A stretch of DNA of 64,000 nt, from assembly GCA_009869945.1 (NCBI GenBank), contig WIXG01000013.1, positions 1 to 64,000 of the forward strand. Direction: 5' to 3'. Below, piece after piece: positions 20,232-31,492 of the stretch. The notes beneath the pieces are model-generated. The model worked only from the letters and a program-made list of their open reading frames with translations. It was not told where the DNA came from and ran no database searches. Both the position numbers and the translations under genes were made by a program. The stretch's first letter is position 1. Each line of letters opens with the position of its first letter. The DNA is from Mesaphorura yosii. Lineage: Eukaryota > Arthropoda > Collembola > Poduromorpha > Tullbergiidae.

Positions 20232-20704
20232 CTGATGACCCAAACGACGCACACCCCACAGCTGGCGGACTTGGCACTGCCACTGCACCGTTTCACGCGC
20301 ATTTCAATCCGGGCGTATGTGACACCTTAAGAAGTCTGAAGTCCAGTTTCTTTCCAAGCCCCAAGCGGACGGTTCTCTGTGTCCTCTGCGGCAGATACTT
20401 CAAGAACAAGTGAGAAAGTTTCTGACTGCAATCATATGACACCTAATTCTAATTCTTTTTTTTGCCTATACGTATCAATTTCAGAAATTCCCTCAAGGTA
20501 CATCGATCGACAAGCCATCGGAACGCGTACAAGTTGCAGAAACTTGGAACTGGAACTGTTTCCAGTTATACGGAGGAGCTGGACGACTCGAGTGATAGCC
20601 GACATACCGTTATACTGTCCTCTTCTTTCATATCCGGTCCACATCAGGAGGAGAATGAGGACATGAAGCCGTTCTTCCCCAGAGATGTGAACGAATGTGC
20701 TTGA
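20232..20704 (+). CDS. alternative 3' cassette of the second BTB gene: single C2H2 zinc finger
   Basis: Exons 20232-20409 and 20485-20704 again begin in the phase needed by the shared donor at 18778 (G|CT) and run open to a TGA. The product has an Ala/Gly/Pro-rich lead, then the finger VLCVLCGRYFKNK / NSLKVHRSTSH, with an intron inside the finger at the same relative place as in the previous cassette. The FKNKNSLxxH form is typical of lola/ttk-type BTB-zinc finger proteins. A Ser/acidic tail ends in NECA. The full isoform would be about 491 aa. The acceptor for this cassette is gaatag. Confidence 0.72.
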
Positions 20705-20755
20705 AATGAGCAAAACCTGAACAGCAACATAAAACAGTATCTGTATTTCTTCGTT

Positions 20756-20761
20756 TTTATT
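20756..20761 (-). terminator. polyadenylation signal of the HRG-1 gene
   Basis: Minus-strand AATAAA lying about 370 nt beyond the HRG-1 stop codon and only 52 nt from the end of the BTB cassette on the plus strand. The two 3' UTRs probably overlap. Confidence 0.4.
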
Positions 20762-21126
20762 AATATTTTGCGGATGTTGTATCAATTGAGTTTATACGTT
20801 ACCAAATATACATGAACTCGGTAGGTCTTTTCATTGCCAATGAAATGTTTGTTTCGCTTCATTAGCTACAACGCCACAAGGCACACGGTTCGTATTCGTA
20901 GATTGCGTTTAATTTACCGGCGACATCAACCATCAAATATTCTGGCGGTGTTTACCGGAAGCAGTAAAACTAACATTAAAGGTACTTACAGAGGAATCGT
21001 AAAGCTTTTCGAGATATATGAGACACCTAAAGCATATATATAAGAAAAGCGATTTTCGCACACTGCTTAAATTAGCAAATATCAATATCACATCAGAGTA
21101 AGTCTGCGTCTGCACTTCCTTCCATT

Positions 21127-21746
21127 TCACGCTTCCTCCTGTCCCTGGTCTTGGTCTTGAATCACAAGGAATGGAGTTGTGTACTGAATGAATCTTGCGA
21201 AACGATAACCAGCGACGGCTACTGTCAGACTCCATTTCATACTCATGAATGACCAAACTGCGGCTAAGTAGTAGCTTGTTTCAACCGGAAGCATTGCTGT
21301 GATTAACAAACTCAAATGAAAACCTCGAACTCGACATGAATGAAACTTTAACACCGCAGTCGCAGCCTTACGGATATTGTGCTTGGCAGCGTAAACGATG
21401 TAATAAATTGTAAATCCAAAGGCAATCATCGCCGAACATAATCCTAAGGTTACTAATGATTTCAGTTGAGCCGGGGAATACCAACTGGATATGCGATTGT
21501 CACGGCTGAGAAGTCGGAAGTGTAGACAAATTGCCGCGAATAGGCCTGCCACATAAGTTGACATAAGAATTTGTAAGACACAAGTTAGTCAAGATTATCG
21601 ATATCGAAAATTGCAGTTACCTGAGACCAGTCCCCATGCTCCAGCGCTTATGTTATGGTAGTAGAAAGTAAATAGGCAAAATATTGTGACGCCAAAGTAA
21701 ATTCCCAGCAGGGTGGCCGTGAACATGAACCAATAACAGCACTTAT
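21127..21746 (-). CDS. HRG-1/SLC48A1-like heme transporter (first exon not located)
   Basis: A four-helix membrane protein matching heme-responsive gene 1, which exports heme from the endo-lysosome to the cytosol. Exons 21746-21621, 21545-21372 and 21296-21127 join in phase. The C-terminal block ETSYYLAAVWSFMSMKW matches the strongly conserved TSYYLSSVWSFISFKW of vertebrate HRG-1. Upstream are hydrophobic segments TLLGIYFGVTIFCLFTF, then WGLVSGLFAAICLHF, then a helix around LVTLGLCSAMIAFGFTIYYI. The three exons give about 156 residues against 146 for the human protein, so only a short N-terminal exon is missing. I could not place its start; it should lie between 21750 and 22450. Translating the second intron unspliced would insert about 25 residues before TSYYL, which the family lacks. 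Confidence 0.85.
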
Positions 21747-22442
21747 CTGCAAATCCCATATTTCTTTGAGTCTCAGTGAGGCCTTAGGCAATCGTATTTC
21801 GGGGCAAGCCTGCACGTCTGCACGACTCACATAAACGAGAATCTAAAATAATTGAAAATTAACATAATTAGGACCGCTGCTGCACGGGACAGAACACGCA
21901 ATACAATTCTGTAATTCGTGAGATGACAAGATGAGTCAATATAGTCAATGATACTTTTAATGTTCGCAGTTAATAAGTTCTACAAGACCCGTACTTTCTA
22001 CAATACAATCACGCGTTATCCAACATAGTTTATCTAATCAGCCCCTTATCACTTGAGACTTGAATAAATATACAACACTTGTAGAGCTTGTGCGACTGTG
22101 ACTCGTTCACACTGGCATTCAGGAATGAACTTCATCAGCACCATCATATCAGGGCAGTTATAACAGTAGATACGTGCCATACCTGTCTGGCAGAAGTCGC
22201 AGGAACTTCACGCAGCCCAGCGGAAACAAACGACTGGATTAGTGGATTTGCGGTGCTCGTTCTACCCCGCCGTTGTCCCGTAAAGTAAGTCTGGGCTTCA
22301 AATGTTCGAAGCCTAAAACATCTTCAAGAGAGAAAGAACACACATTGTTGCATCCTAATCCGGGTCCGGATGATCGCGTAAGTTTATTACCGCTTACCGA
22401 AATAGTCCAAAATCTTTCAACTTGCAATTGACGTTGACATGA

Positions 22443-23230
22443 TGCACCTCCTGTCCAGGGCTAGCTTAAATATAATAAAGAGGTTGTTCCATCTTCCAAG
22501 AAAACAGAACCACTACTGCATATCGCTGCAATTTAACTACCCTATGACAGTCGTAGCAGTAGTTGCGTGACTAATTTACTTTAATATCAGAGCACTGCCC
22601 TGTTGTGCTGAAGTTTATTTACAAAGTTCCTTATGATTCACATTTCACATAATTTAATTACATACTCACATGAAGACGGGTCACCACACAACGCACAAAT
22701 GAAAGCGTATCAGATTTCACTCGCACAGATGTTCAAATGTCACAGGCTTGCTTGTATTTACCAAAAAGCGAGGGTGAATATGCAGTACTTCAACTCATTG
22801 AACCCTGACTATAGTTCCGACTAGCTAAATTGGCGAAGCATTATTTTCTGGACATTGAAGTCTCGGATAAAATGTGTTTTGACAGTTGACAGAGTTTTCT
22901 AATTTTATTGCATTCAACAACGTGAATTTATTATCATTTTTATTATTATTATTTATTATTAACCTTTTATAAGACTTGTTCAGCCAGAGCATCGTCGCGA
23001 CTTTAGCTTTAGCAATGGGAGCGGATTTAGTAACGTCGCTGACATTTGGGACCAGCTTGAGCTAATGTACTTGGGTACACATGAATCTTAATTAGCATTT
23101 GGGCAGGACCTGTCGGTTTATAATGACTTCATTCGCCATACATCATGTCTTCTACCTTTACAGGACTTGACACCTCTTAGCTTAGCGGCATCGACGGAGC
23201 ACTGCAAGAAGTCGACATCGTCAGGTTGCA
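22443..23230. other. upstream region of the FHIP gene
   Basis: No coding exon seen. An AT-only simple stretch (TTATTATTATT... type) lies at about 22931-22968. The bases before 23231 are the probable 5' UTR of FHIP. Confidence 0.5.
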
Positions 23231-26200
23231 ATGCTTGGCTGGATTAAAAACACAACTAATGGGATGGAGAAAAAGAAGATTACAGCGGACGCAACTTTCA
23301 GTGCCCTTGAGGATCACTGGAAGCAAATTACAGAAGTTATGACAAATTCACGGGTAGGAAATGCAAAAGACATTCAATTCCACACTGCCTTATCCTACTT
23401 TGTGCACTGGAATTTTAACTTTTAATTTTCTTCCATCCTAGGACGCTGACGGTGCCGAAGCTGTAATTTCGCACTTTGGACAAATGATAAGTTTCCTTCG
23501 AATAGCTAGAGTTGAGGCACGTTCAGAGAACACGTGCAAAATTTTTTGGCTGCAGAACAAATGCTCGGACCAAGTCATTAAATGGTTGCACAACTTACAA
23601 CTTGAAGGTACCACAACGCGAACATAGCGCAAGAAATTCATCAGACACTACTAGACTTTATAATGAATGTTTTCCATTAATTTTCAGGCATCCAGTTCCC
23701 TGGGACAGTTGAATCGAAACTTGTTACGATGCTTCATTCGTTATGCGAAGTTGCAGTCAAAGATGAAGAACTTTTGGGATATATTAAATTAACCGAAAGC
23801 GAAGGAGAGACTCTCGAAACTGACAGAGAAAGCTTGGATGGTGCCTATTCACTTGCTAGTCTTTTGTTGGAGTACAGTATAAGAACTGAAAATGATTTAG
23901 GAGCCACTGCACGTTACTGCTTTATTCTACTTATTAAATTAGCCGCGAAGTACCCGAGGCTGGAAAAGATTCTAACAGAAGGAGCCGGTCGAGGCTTAAC
24001 GGTACGAAAACCATTACTACCATGACCAAATGAACCAGAAAATCAGATCAAAATATCTAATATCATTATTGCCTTCCCTTTTTTAGAACGTTGTTATCAG
24101 CGGTCTTTCAGCCTGTTTTTCAACTCTGCCAACATTTACTGATGGTTCAAGTGATCAATTGGGTGCCTTCACTACACAACTCAGATTTGTTGATGACGTA
24201 TGCAAGGCCTCCTCTCCTGCCGTCGTATCGGCATTGTCCGAGTGCTTCTCGAACGCGTTTCTACTTTCTGTCATTCAACCAGCAATGACCCAGGTGAGAC
24301 AAAAATGTCCAAAGTAGCAAGCAAATTTGGGAAATTCTGGTATTGGCAAATGTTGAGATGTTTTATAGCAAAGTACTGTACAGGTGCAGGTTTGCAGGTG
24401 GTCGATTGTAAATATTAAAAGAGTATGCAAATTTAAGAAACACGACACATAAGTAGAAGCTGTGAATTTTTTCAATTGAAATTTTCTCTTACTGTGTAAT
24501 GGGTAATTCTTTTAATATTCTCTTAAATGAATTGGGATTATAGGATGAAGGAAACCCTAGGTCGCACAATCAACATGACTCTTACGTTACGGTTAGTATT
24601 GTCAATATTTGTGTAAAGCATCAGCTTGGAAGAAAAGCCTAGCATGCGCAACTTTGTTCAATAGTTTGGTGAACGGTATAAGTAAAAGTATACAAGTGCA
24701 TGTACTAATATTAATACCAATAGAGCTGGAGCTTCAAGCATTAATCCTGAAGCATGTGAGCATTCTAACTCCTGCTTACTCACTGCTGCATAATGCACGA
24801 TTTGGATTGGAAACAATTTTTGAAACTAACAATATTGAATATTCTACATATTTAAGATGACTATGACTATGGCCCTGATGATATTTTCAGAGTTTAAACG
24901 AAGAAATCGCCATTGTCACCTACTACTTTCAAGTTGTTTGCGAAAAGCTCACTCACCCGTGTCTGATCAGAAGCTTAATCTTGTTTACCAACTCAAGACT
25001 TCTGCCCACCTTAATTCAGCGCATTAGCCATCCCAGTGCAAACGTAAGTGGTGCTTGCTTGACGTTGACCGACGCATTTAATTAATTAATTTTGCAATTG
25101 CCAGGTCGCCGTCTCGACATTGCGATTATTCAACGTCTTGCTTGAATTCTTCTGTGAAGACTTTTGGTACCAATCTATTCTGCAATATTTGGTTCCCGAA
25201 AATCATTTAATGGTCTCACAACGGAAGAGGCAGCTACGAGAAATTGATTTTCACGAATCGTCCATCCGATTTCTTTCACTCGTGCCCAGCAACATTGTTG
25301 ACTGCATAAGTCCCGAGCTTTTGACAACACATTATTTGCACTACCTGACCAGCGAATCCCAGAGATTTGCGAATACTGTATTCTTGGTTACTAATAGTAT
25401 AAACACGGTCCCGACCTCATTGAGTTCCAACTCGGACAAAGAAAACGAAGAAGACGAAACCAGACCAAGTAATTTGCTTTATCCACAGTGGAAATACAAG
25501 TACGATGGAACAGACACTGTGAATACCAGCAATGGTCAACTTTCTTTAGCCTCCAACAAAAATCAAGATGAGGACAGTTTGTCTACAGACCTTCATGAAG
25601 AGTTACTTGTAATACCAGCCAATGAAAATTCGGAAGAACAAAATCATCAGAATGATGTATTGAATGCAGAAGCACGTCAAGAAAGCTCGTCAAATAGAAG
25701 CGAAAGTCCAGGTTCATCAAATGGTCTCCCTCCCCATCAAATTGCCTCATTCGGAGAGTTTATTGACAGTATTTTTGTTCAGTTAAGCTGCTGGCCATTT
25801 CTCGACCTGCAAGTTATATTGGCGTTGAGTGAGGTTGTATCAACGATAGCAGCAAGCCGAATACCTTTAATCACGTCTTTGCTTCTGGATTCAAACATAA
25901 CACTTCAGCCATACTACCTAACTTTCACTTCCTTGCTCAAACGAATTAGAGATGACTTGGAATTTCACTTGCGAGAGTGCCCGCACCAGGTGATGATGGA
26001 TGTGTGGAATAAAGTTGACGACATCAATGACGAGAAAAGTCGAAGGGCGTCCCTTGGCTTGTCAGGACCTTCGAATGTAGTCTCCCTGACCAGACAAACC
26101 CCTCCGTCCTCTGCCAATGATTTTGGTGAAAATTTAATTAAAGTTACTGCAACCGTTTCGTCAACTATGAGAGCGCTATTCGGTAAAAGGTCCACTAACA

Positions 26201-26488
26201 GCCCAACAAATACAAACAATCGAAGCACGCAGTCACCCGCCGTTGGATTTGTAGGACAGGAAGCCAGGTCAGCAAATGCAATCGAATTTTCTGATTAACC
26301 TGAGTTCATTTATACCTGTCGCTCTAGTAACTCGACTTGTTTTCTATTTTAATAGGTACATCGTCCGACAGCAGAACGCAAATGTGGATGGAACGAAGAG
26401 AGCCATGTGTTTGAGGGCGATATATTTCTCGCATTGGATACTTGAACTTGCAGCAATTTCTCAGCAGTTGTGCTGGAAGAACATTTAG
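23231..26488 (+). CDS. FHIP (FAM160) family protein, FTS-Hook-FHIP complex subunit
   Basis: Seven exons join in phase: 23231-23353, 23442-23607, 23688-24001, 24087-24293, 24891-25043, 25105-26267 and 26356-26488. They give about 752 aa. Family members link Hook adaptors and dynein to endosomal cargo in the cytoplasm. The N-terminus MLGWIKNTTNG...LEDHWKQI resembles FHIP openings. Central blocks include ILQYLVPENHLMVSQRKRQL, the FHIP YLIPxNHMMLSQR motif. A later block is SCWPFLDLQVILALSEVV...PLITSLLLDSNITLQP. The C-terminal WILELAAISQQ matches the conserved ELAAIAQE end. It is closer to the FHIP1 (FAM160A) branch by the MLSQR-type motif, but that assignment is tentative. The linker around residues 290-370 is acidic/Ser-rich. 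Reading through the last donor would end at 26298 and lose the conserved end. AATAAA is at 26739. Confidence 0.88.
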
Positions 26489-26738
26489 TGCATGTCTCTG
26501 TGCCATTGTTGATGTTTTAAGTATTTTATTTATTGCTTATGCGTACGATTTTTAATCTGAGAATGATTAATTAGTCTACGCATGATTCATTTGCTATTTA
26601 TGTGCAGTAAGATTAGTGGCAGGAAGGAATGCTGTTATTTATTCTTAAAACTGATATTTTATTAGTAAGATAGAGTGACAAAGAGTAATTTTAAAGGATT
26701 ATTTATAGAAGGGGCTTGTCAATACGTTGCTTTGCTAC

Positions 26739-26744
26739 AATAAA
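26739..26744 (+). terminator. polyadenylation signal of the FHIP gene
   Basis: AATAAA about 250 nt after the FHIP stop and 67 nt before the end of the convergent ionotropic receptor CDS. Confidence 0.5.
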
Positions 26745-26810
26745 TGGGAAAATTGCAATACAACTTATAACACTGCCGTCGATTATCCAATATAGTTTTA
26801 CATTTTCCTT

Positions 26811-29402
26811 CTATCGAATATAAATAACTGAATTAAAGCGAACCAGCTTTTCCAAAGCTAAAAATATTGCGCTGAGGAAAAAGCCGCCAGACAGAACCAT
26901 AAATGCTGTGAAGACATCGTTGGCTCCGAGCGCTTGTCCAGAATTGTCACTTGCCTCGAGACATCTTCTCTTGTAAGAAAACTCAGTTCGCAACCTCCAC
27001 AGAACGCCACGTTCGTGAATGATCAGCAGCCTGTGTAATAATACGCAAATTATACCAAATTGGTAGAGAGGAGCAATTATTGTCTAATCGGCTGCTGACT
27101 TACATGAGCCTGAAATATTCCCTGTACGGAAACGTTTTTGCCGTGAACATTGCCGTCTTGAAGCCATCCTTCAAGATGTCCACTTCTTTGATGGCGCAGA
27201 TTTCCGTGTCCACATCGTACCGATACTTCTTCCCTGGAGTCGTCGTCTTCAGAAGGTCGTAGAATCCTCCCTTCAATCCAATGAAAGCGTATGGCTGCGT
27301 TAAGAGGAGATCTGTTCCGGTAGAATCATTCACCAACCCCTCGTTCGGACGTTTTGAAAGTCGTCCTCGTATTTCAGTTATTATGTCTCCCTTACTGGAG
27401 GCCGGGTCTCTCTAATTTGATTGATGAAGCTGCATTGAAGAGATTGAAAGTCTGGTAACAAGCATCAAGTTTACTTACCTGCAATAATTCCTCGTTCAAG
27501 AATCCAGATCTCAATCCCACTCGAAGGTTACTTTTAATCAGAGCCTCGGGAGATTGAATCGGGTCAATTCGTAATGACAACGTGGATACAATTGCCGCAG
27601 AATATCCAGCGTACGCAATGACACCAGTGAAAGAAGCGGAGATGAAAATAGCACGAAGTGAAAGCGCATGAGGATGCTCATCCCACCCTGAGAAAGAATG
27701 GTTCATCGTGTGCAATCTTAAATCGAAAACAAGTGCACTTCAATGTTTTATTCTGCCGACCTTGTTGACACACAGTAGCCAGTGCCCAGATCAAAGAATC
27801 ATGTGCAAAGTCCGGTTCTTCAGAATTTGCGTCTCGCTTTGACTCCTCGTTCTGTGCACCAAATTTCTTTCGAACTAATGTGAATACAACCATCGCCGCA
27901 GCCAGCAACAGCCTGGGGACAAGCGTAAGGAAAGATTCAGGAACAGCAGTGAATGACGACAAATGACGGAAAGGCTAGAATTATGCTTAACCAACCAAGT
28001 TGCAACTACCGCAGCCCAAAGAGTTGGTTGAAAAGGTTGCATGAAAATGTCGCGAATTGCATTCAGAGAAGGAGGAAGAAAGAAGGCTGCAACCCTGTAA
28101 AATCAGAAGAAGAGAATGTCTTGGTAAAAGGTGCAGTTGTGGCGAATAATGGTGAGTTTAGAATACTCACATGCTTTCTTCGGTTGGTGGCAGAAATGCG
28201 ACGAATTTGGCTCTGTCCGCTAGCATCGGTGTTGATGTGATGCAAAGATCGAATAAATCGTCGGCAACATCCCTCACCGCTCCAACTATTGTCCCGTTTG
28301 GAAAAGGTTTGCCCATATCGTGCAGCCGAGCAATTTTCGTTCTGGAAAGGAGTAAAGTGTAAGTCTTATTTTGCAGGAGTCAAAGAATGAAAATAGCAAA
28401 TTCTCACGTAAAGTTCAATGCATCTTGCATGATTTCCACCAATCTTTTAGCTAAACTCGTATCAAGCACCGGATTTCCATTCGCGTCCTCAGTGAAAAGT
28501 GTATCATCGTTAAATTGTCTATCTTGCTGCAGATATGTACACAAAATTAATAGTTTTTTCAACCAGATTTTGAAAAGTATGGACTCACCACTCCCACAAG
28601 TCGCAAAAGAAGCCCATGCAGATTGAACCTCATATCGGTCAAACTCCTGCACTCAATGCATCGCACTATTGTTGTGCCCAAATTTTCAACCTGGCGGTAA
28701 ATGAACTGCGAGCTGATCGTATACACTTCATATACCAAATATTCATATGGCTGATGTCCGTTGATGCCTACAGCTTTGCTATCTGAACCATTCTTCAAAT
28801 GGAAGGCCACGAACAATTCTTGCTTAGTTGTGACATTTTTAGCAGGCTTTGTAAGGTACTCTTGAAGAGCCCGTTCAGCTTCCTTGTCATCCCGCACTTG
28901 CTCCGGCCAAAATGCAAGCACCCATGGAGGAACTGCAAACTTTTGAAGGTCGGAGGAAGATCCAATCTGAAATCGCCACCACCACAAAATCCAATTGCAT
29001 TCTCACACGTCACAACCGATTTCAAAGTCATACCTGCGAAATGGTATCAAGCGTCTGCTGGACACTTGAAAACGCGATCACAAACTTTGCGCTTTGCGGA
29101 TCAGTCGAAGCATTCTTGTCCAGCTTCGACAAGAATGCTACATCCAGTTTCAATTGTTTAATCAGGGAAACCTGCTTCTCAGCTTCGATTGTTTCCAGAA
29201 TGCTTTCGTTAGACCCTGAACGCAAGATGTCCGTGATGTAAACAAGTTCTGAATGGTTTTGGATGCGAGATGTGAAATGAAGAAAATCTTCACTTAAAGC
29301 GCTGCAATAAACAATGGGCAGCAAGATCACTGATAAAGTTGTAATGACTGCTAGTTCGACGGCGTGTCTTCTAACTAGTTCCGGCGAGGCTCTGCTGACC
29401 AT
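26811..29402 (-). CDS. divergent ionotropic receptor (IR), variant ionotropic glutamate receptor family
   Basis: A chemosensory-type ligand-gated cation channel of the arthropod IR family. Nine exons join in phase: 29402-29034, 28966-28589, 28526-28408, 28341-28171, 28094-27996, 27912-27761, 27687-27479, 27411-27104 and 27030-26811. They give about 674 aa. A hydrophobic leader (residues 17-35) starts the protein. The S1 lobe has GKPFPNGTIVGAVRDVADD and ITSTPMLADRAKFVAF. M1 is WAAVVATWLLLAAAMVVFTL and M3 is SFTGVIAYAGYSAAIVSTL. The S2 lobe has SKRPNEGLVNDSTGTDLLLT and AKTFPYREYF. The last helix is MVLSGGFFLSAIFLALEKL. The exon-5 donor (ACTTG|gttggt) is weak, chosen because it completes M1. It is not one of the conserved co-receptors (IR8a, IR25a) as far as I can tell, so it is probably a lineage-specific IR. 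Confidence 0.85.
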
Positions 29403-29662
29403 TATTTTTTTAGTTGGAAAACAAGCTTTTGCTTAATCTCAACAGTAGTGTCGATACCTCCAGGAGCCAAAACCACTGATGATGTACTTCCTGTATTTGA
29501 CGTATTTTCTTCTTCCGAAGTAACGGTATACTAACAAAAGCTTACGGAAGTCAGCTCAGGGGGTGGACTGGATCCTGGAGAAATTTTGAGAATGTCAGAG
29601 TGAAATATTTTTGCGAATTCGGGATTTGTACCAGTCGCAGAGTTAGTGAAAGCGCTTGCCAT
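29402..29662 (-). CDS. small upstream ORF(s) ending in a stop-start overlap with the IR gene
   Basis: A well-placed ATG (gcaaaATGG) at 29662 opens 39 codons (MASAFTNSATG... to PPPELTS). These are followed by gtaagc, a perfect donor. Unspliced, the frame meets one TAG (29533-29531), then continues 42 Ser/Thr/Glu-rich codons to a TAA whose last base is the A of the IR start codon (TAATG). Splicing 55 nt to the acceptor ..tacag at 29491 instead gives a 65-aa product ending at 29410. No family recognised. It may be a small independent protein, a uORF on the IR transcript, or chance. Confidence 0.3.
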
Positions 29663-31492
29663 TTTGCCAGTGCGACAAAACGGTTCATTAAAAATGGATA
29701 TGGATTGCGCTGAACGGATTCGTGAACCGTGAGTTGAGTTCTTGAGGAATCTCATGCGTGCACAGGGCAACATAAATCGCTTCTCGTTGCGAATATCTAT
29801 TGTGATTGCGATTTTTCTCTGATAAATATGCACGGCTCGGTTGTGTCAATAATCAATTTCACAACAATATCAGGGAACACGTGATAGCCCGTAATAGGCT
29901 CAAGAAAGGACAAATTCCAAATTGCGTAGAATCTTGACAAAGTCTTCATAAAAAATTCAGCTTGTTTGCAGTCTCATCTTAGAAGGAGACTTGAACAGGT
30001 GTTTATTCATTGTTAAACGATATTCTTTCGGAGGACCCGCCGAAATTCTCTGTGGCACAGAAAATAACAATGGCTTATGATTTATTTGAACAGTCCCGTC
30101 TCGATACAATAAATGCCAATAATTTGCAGATATGTGTAGCGGTGATAGTGTGAACTCTGAAATATTCAATCGATGACACATAAAGCATGCATGCAAAAAC
30201 TACAATTTTGTGATGGAAACGTTAGGTCCTATCAGCTCCTCCACGGGAAATCCCAATTTCACCAAACTTCATTGTGGCATGGCACAGAAAACCACGACGG
30301 AAACTTGACCTTGGTATTTAAGTTCAACAGTCTACATACTCAGTCGTGCTTTAGACAGAAGCGAATATCCTCAGTACAAGCGCGCCGGCTGGAACTTGGA
30401 ATGATGGTATGCCGAAACTCCTGAAAATGCTAATGACATGTGAACTTTTAAACTTCACAGAATGAACCATCGTATTACTTCCTGTAGACATTAGAGCCGA
30501 AATGATAATGACAATGTGTTCGCCCCAGTGGTGAATCAATTCCAGAACGTGGTCCCATTATTTAGTGAGGCACTTACATGGAACAAAACACGAGTTCGAA
30601 GGAATAAAAAACTATACTCGCATTGTGCGCGTGCAAATCAAATTAACTACAGATTTTGCAGAAAGCTAAGTAATCCAAGTCCAAGTCGCCCAATCTTTTT
30701 TATTGCATTTGATTCATTAGATCAAACCGCTGACACTTTATTATCTAATCTACGAATGCCCCACGTTACATCAACAACAAAGTAATCACTAAATCCGGAT
30801 GATGCTAAAGTGGAATGGATTTTCACAGCTCTCGCGCGAGGTAACCTGCCGTGAACGAGTGCGTGCAGAAATTGCGAACACATTTGAACTGATTCATTCT
30901 TTTTTTTTATGCATCATACGCAATTGAAACGTCAACATCAGTATCAACACTGCACTTGGGACGGGAGGAGATTCAAGGTTAGCATTGGGAATTCTAATTT
31001 GCACAATTTGTTACCTAAATTTGGAACTTGACAGTTGGTTCGCGGCAATTGGTAAGTAAGTTAATTTTCACTACGTGCTTGATAGCCAAAGAGTCGGTGT
31101 GTGATTAAAGGGGAATGAGTTAAGGTCAAATTGGGTTTGTTTTCGCGACTATTCGGAAGTGTAAATTAATTTGTTCTTGGGTTGTGACACGTGTGTGCAC
31201 TTGAATCTGCTGATTCCATAAGTCCTTGTCGGATTTCGACCAGTTCAGTTTAGTTGCATAATTATGATTGCGTGACTCATGTTTGATGTATTTAGCATGT
31301 GTCAGTTGTGCAATTAACCTCTATGACTCATCCTCATCCTGCTTTATTTGTCCTGGTCAAGTGGTATTAAAGGTGAGATTTACGATATTTTTTGCAGGTA
31401 ACTTTGGATAATCTGCTTACGGCAATCAGTTCAAGCATGATTTGACATTCTGCTTTCACCTGTAATCAATGTATTCGTCCTGGCACTGAACC
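29663..31492. other. intergenic between IR and the SID-1-like gene
   Basis: No firm gene. On the minus strand, 30139-29957 follows an acceptor-like tttcag and stays open for about 60 codons. Nearby 30539-30480 encodes a hydrophobic, signal-peptide-like piece (HIVIIISALMSTG). They could be exons of a second, unassembled minus-strand gene, but I could not join them with consistent phase. The right half is the presumed 5' region of the SID-1-like gene. Confidence 0.35.

Noticed and set aside
21127..21564. Unspliced 145-codon ORF in the HRG-1 region as a single exon
   Set aside because: It contains a GTAAGG...CACAG intron; removing it restores the family spacing before TSYYLAAVW. The first Met also lies upstream of the true acceptor at 21546.
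26268..26298. Read-through end of FHIP ending SANAIEFSD
   Set aside because: It passes a good donor (CCAG|GTCAGC) and loses the conserved LELAAISQQ end supplied by the next exon.
27392..27479. Extension of the IR exon to SSIKLERPGLQ before a stop
   Set aside because: This is intron read-through. The acceptor caaattag at 27412 gives the conserved SKRPNEGLVNDS frame without a stop.
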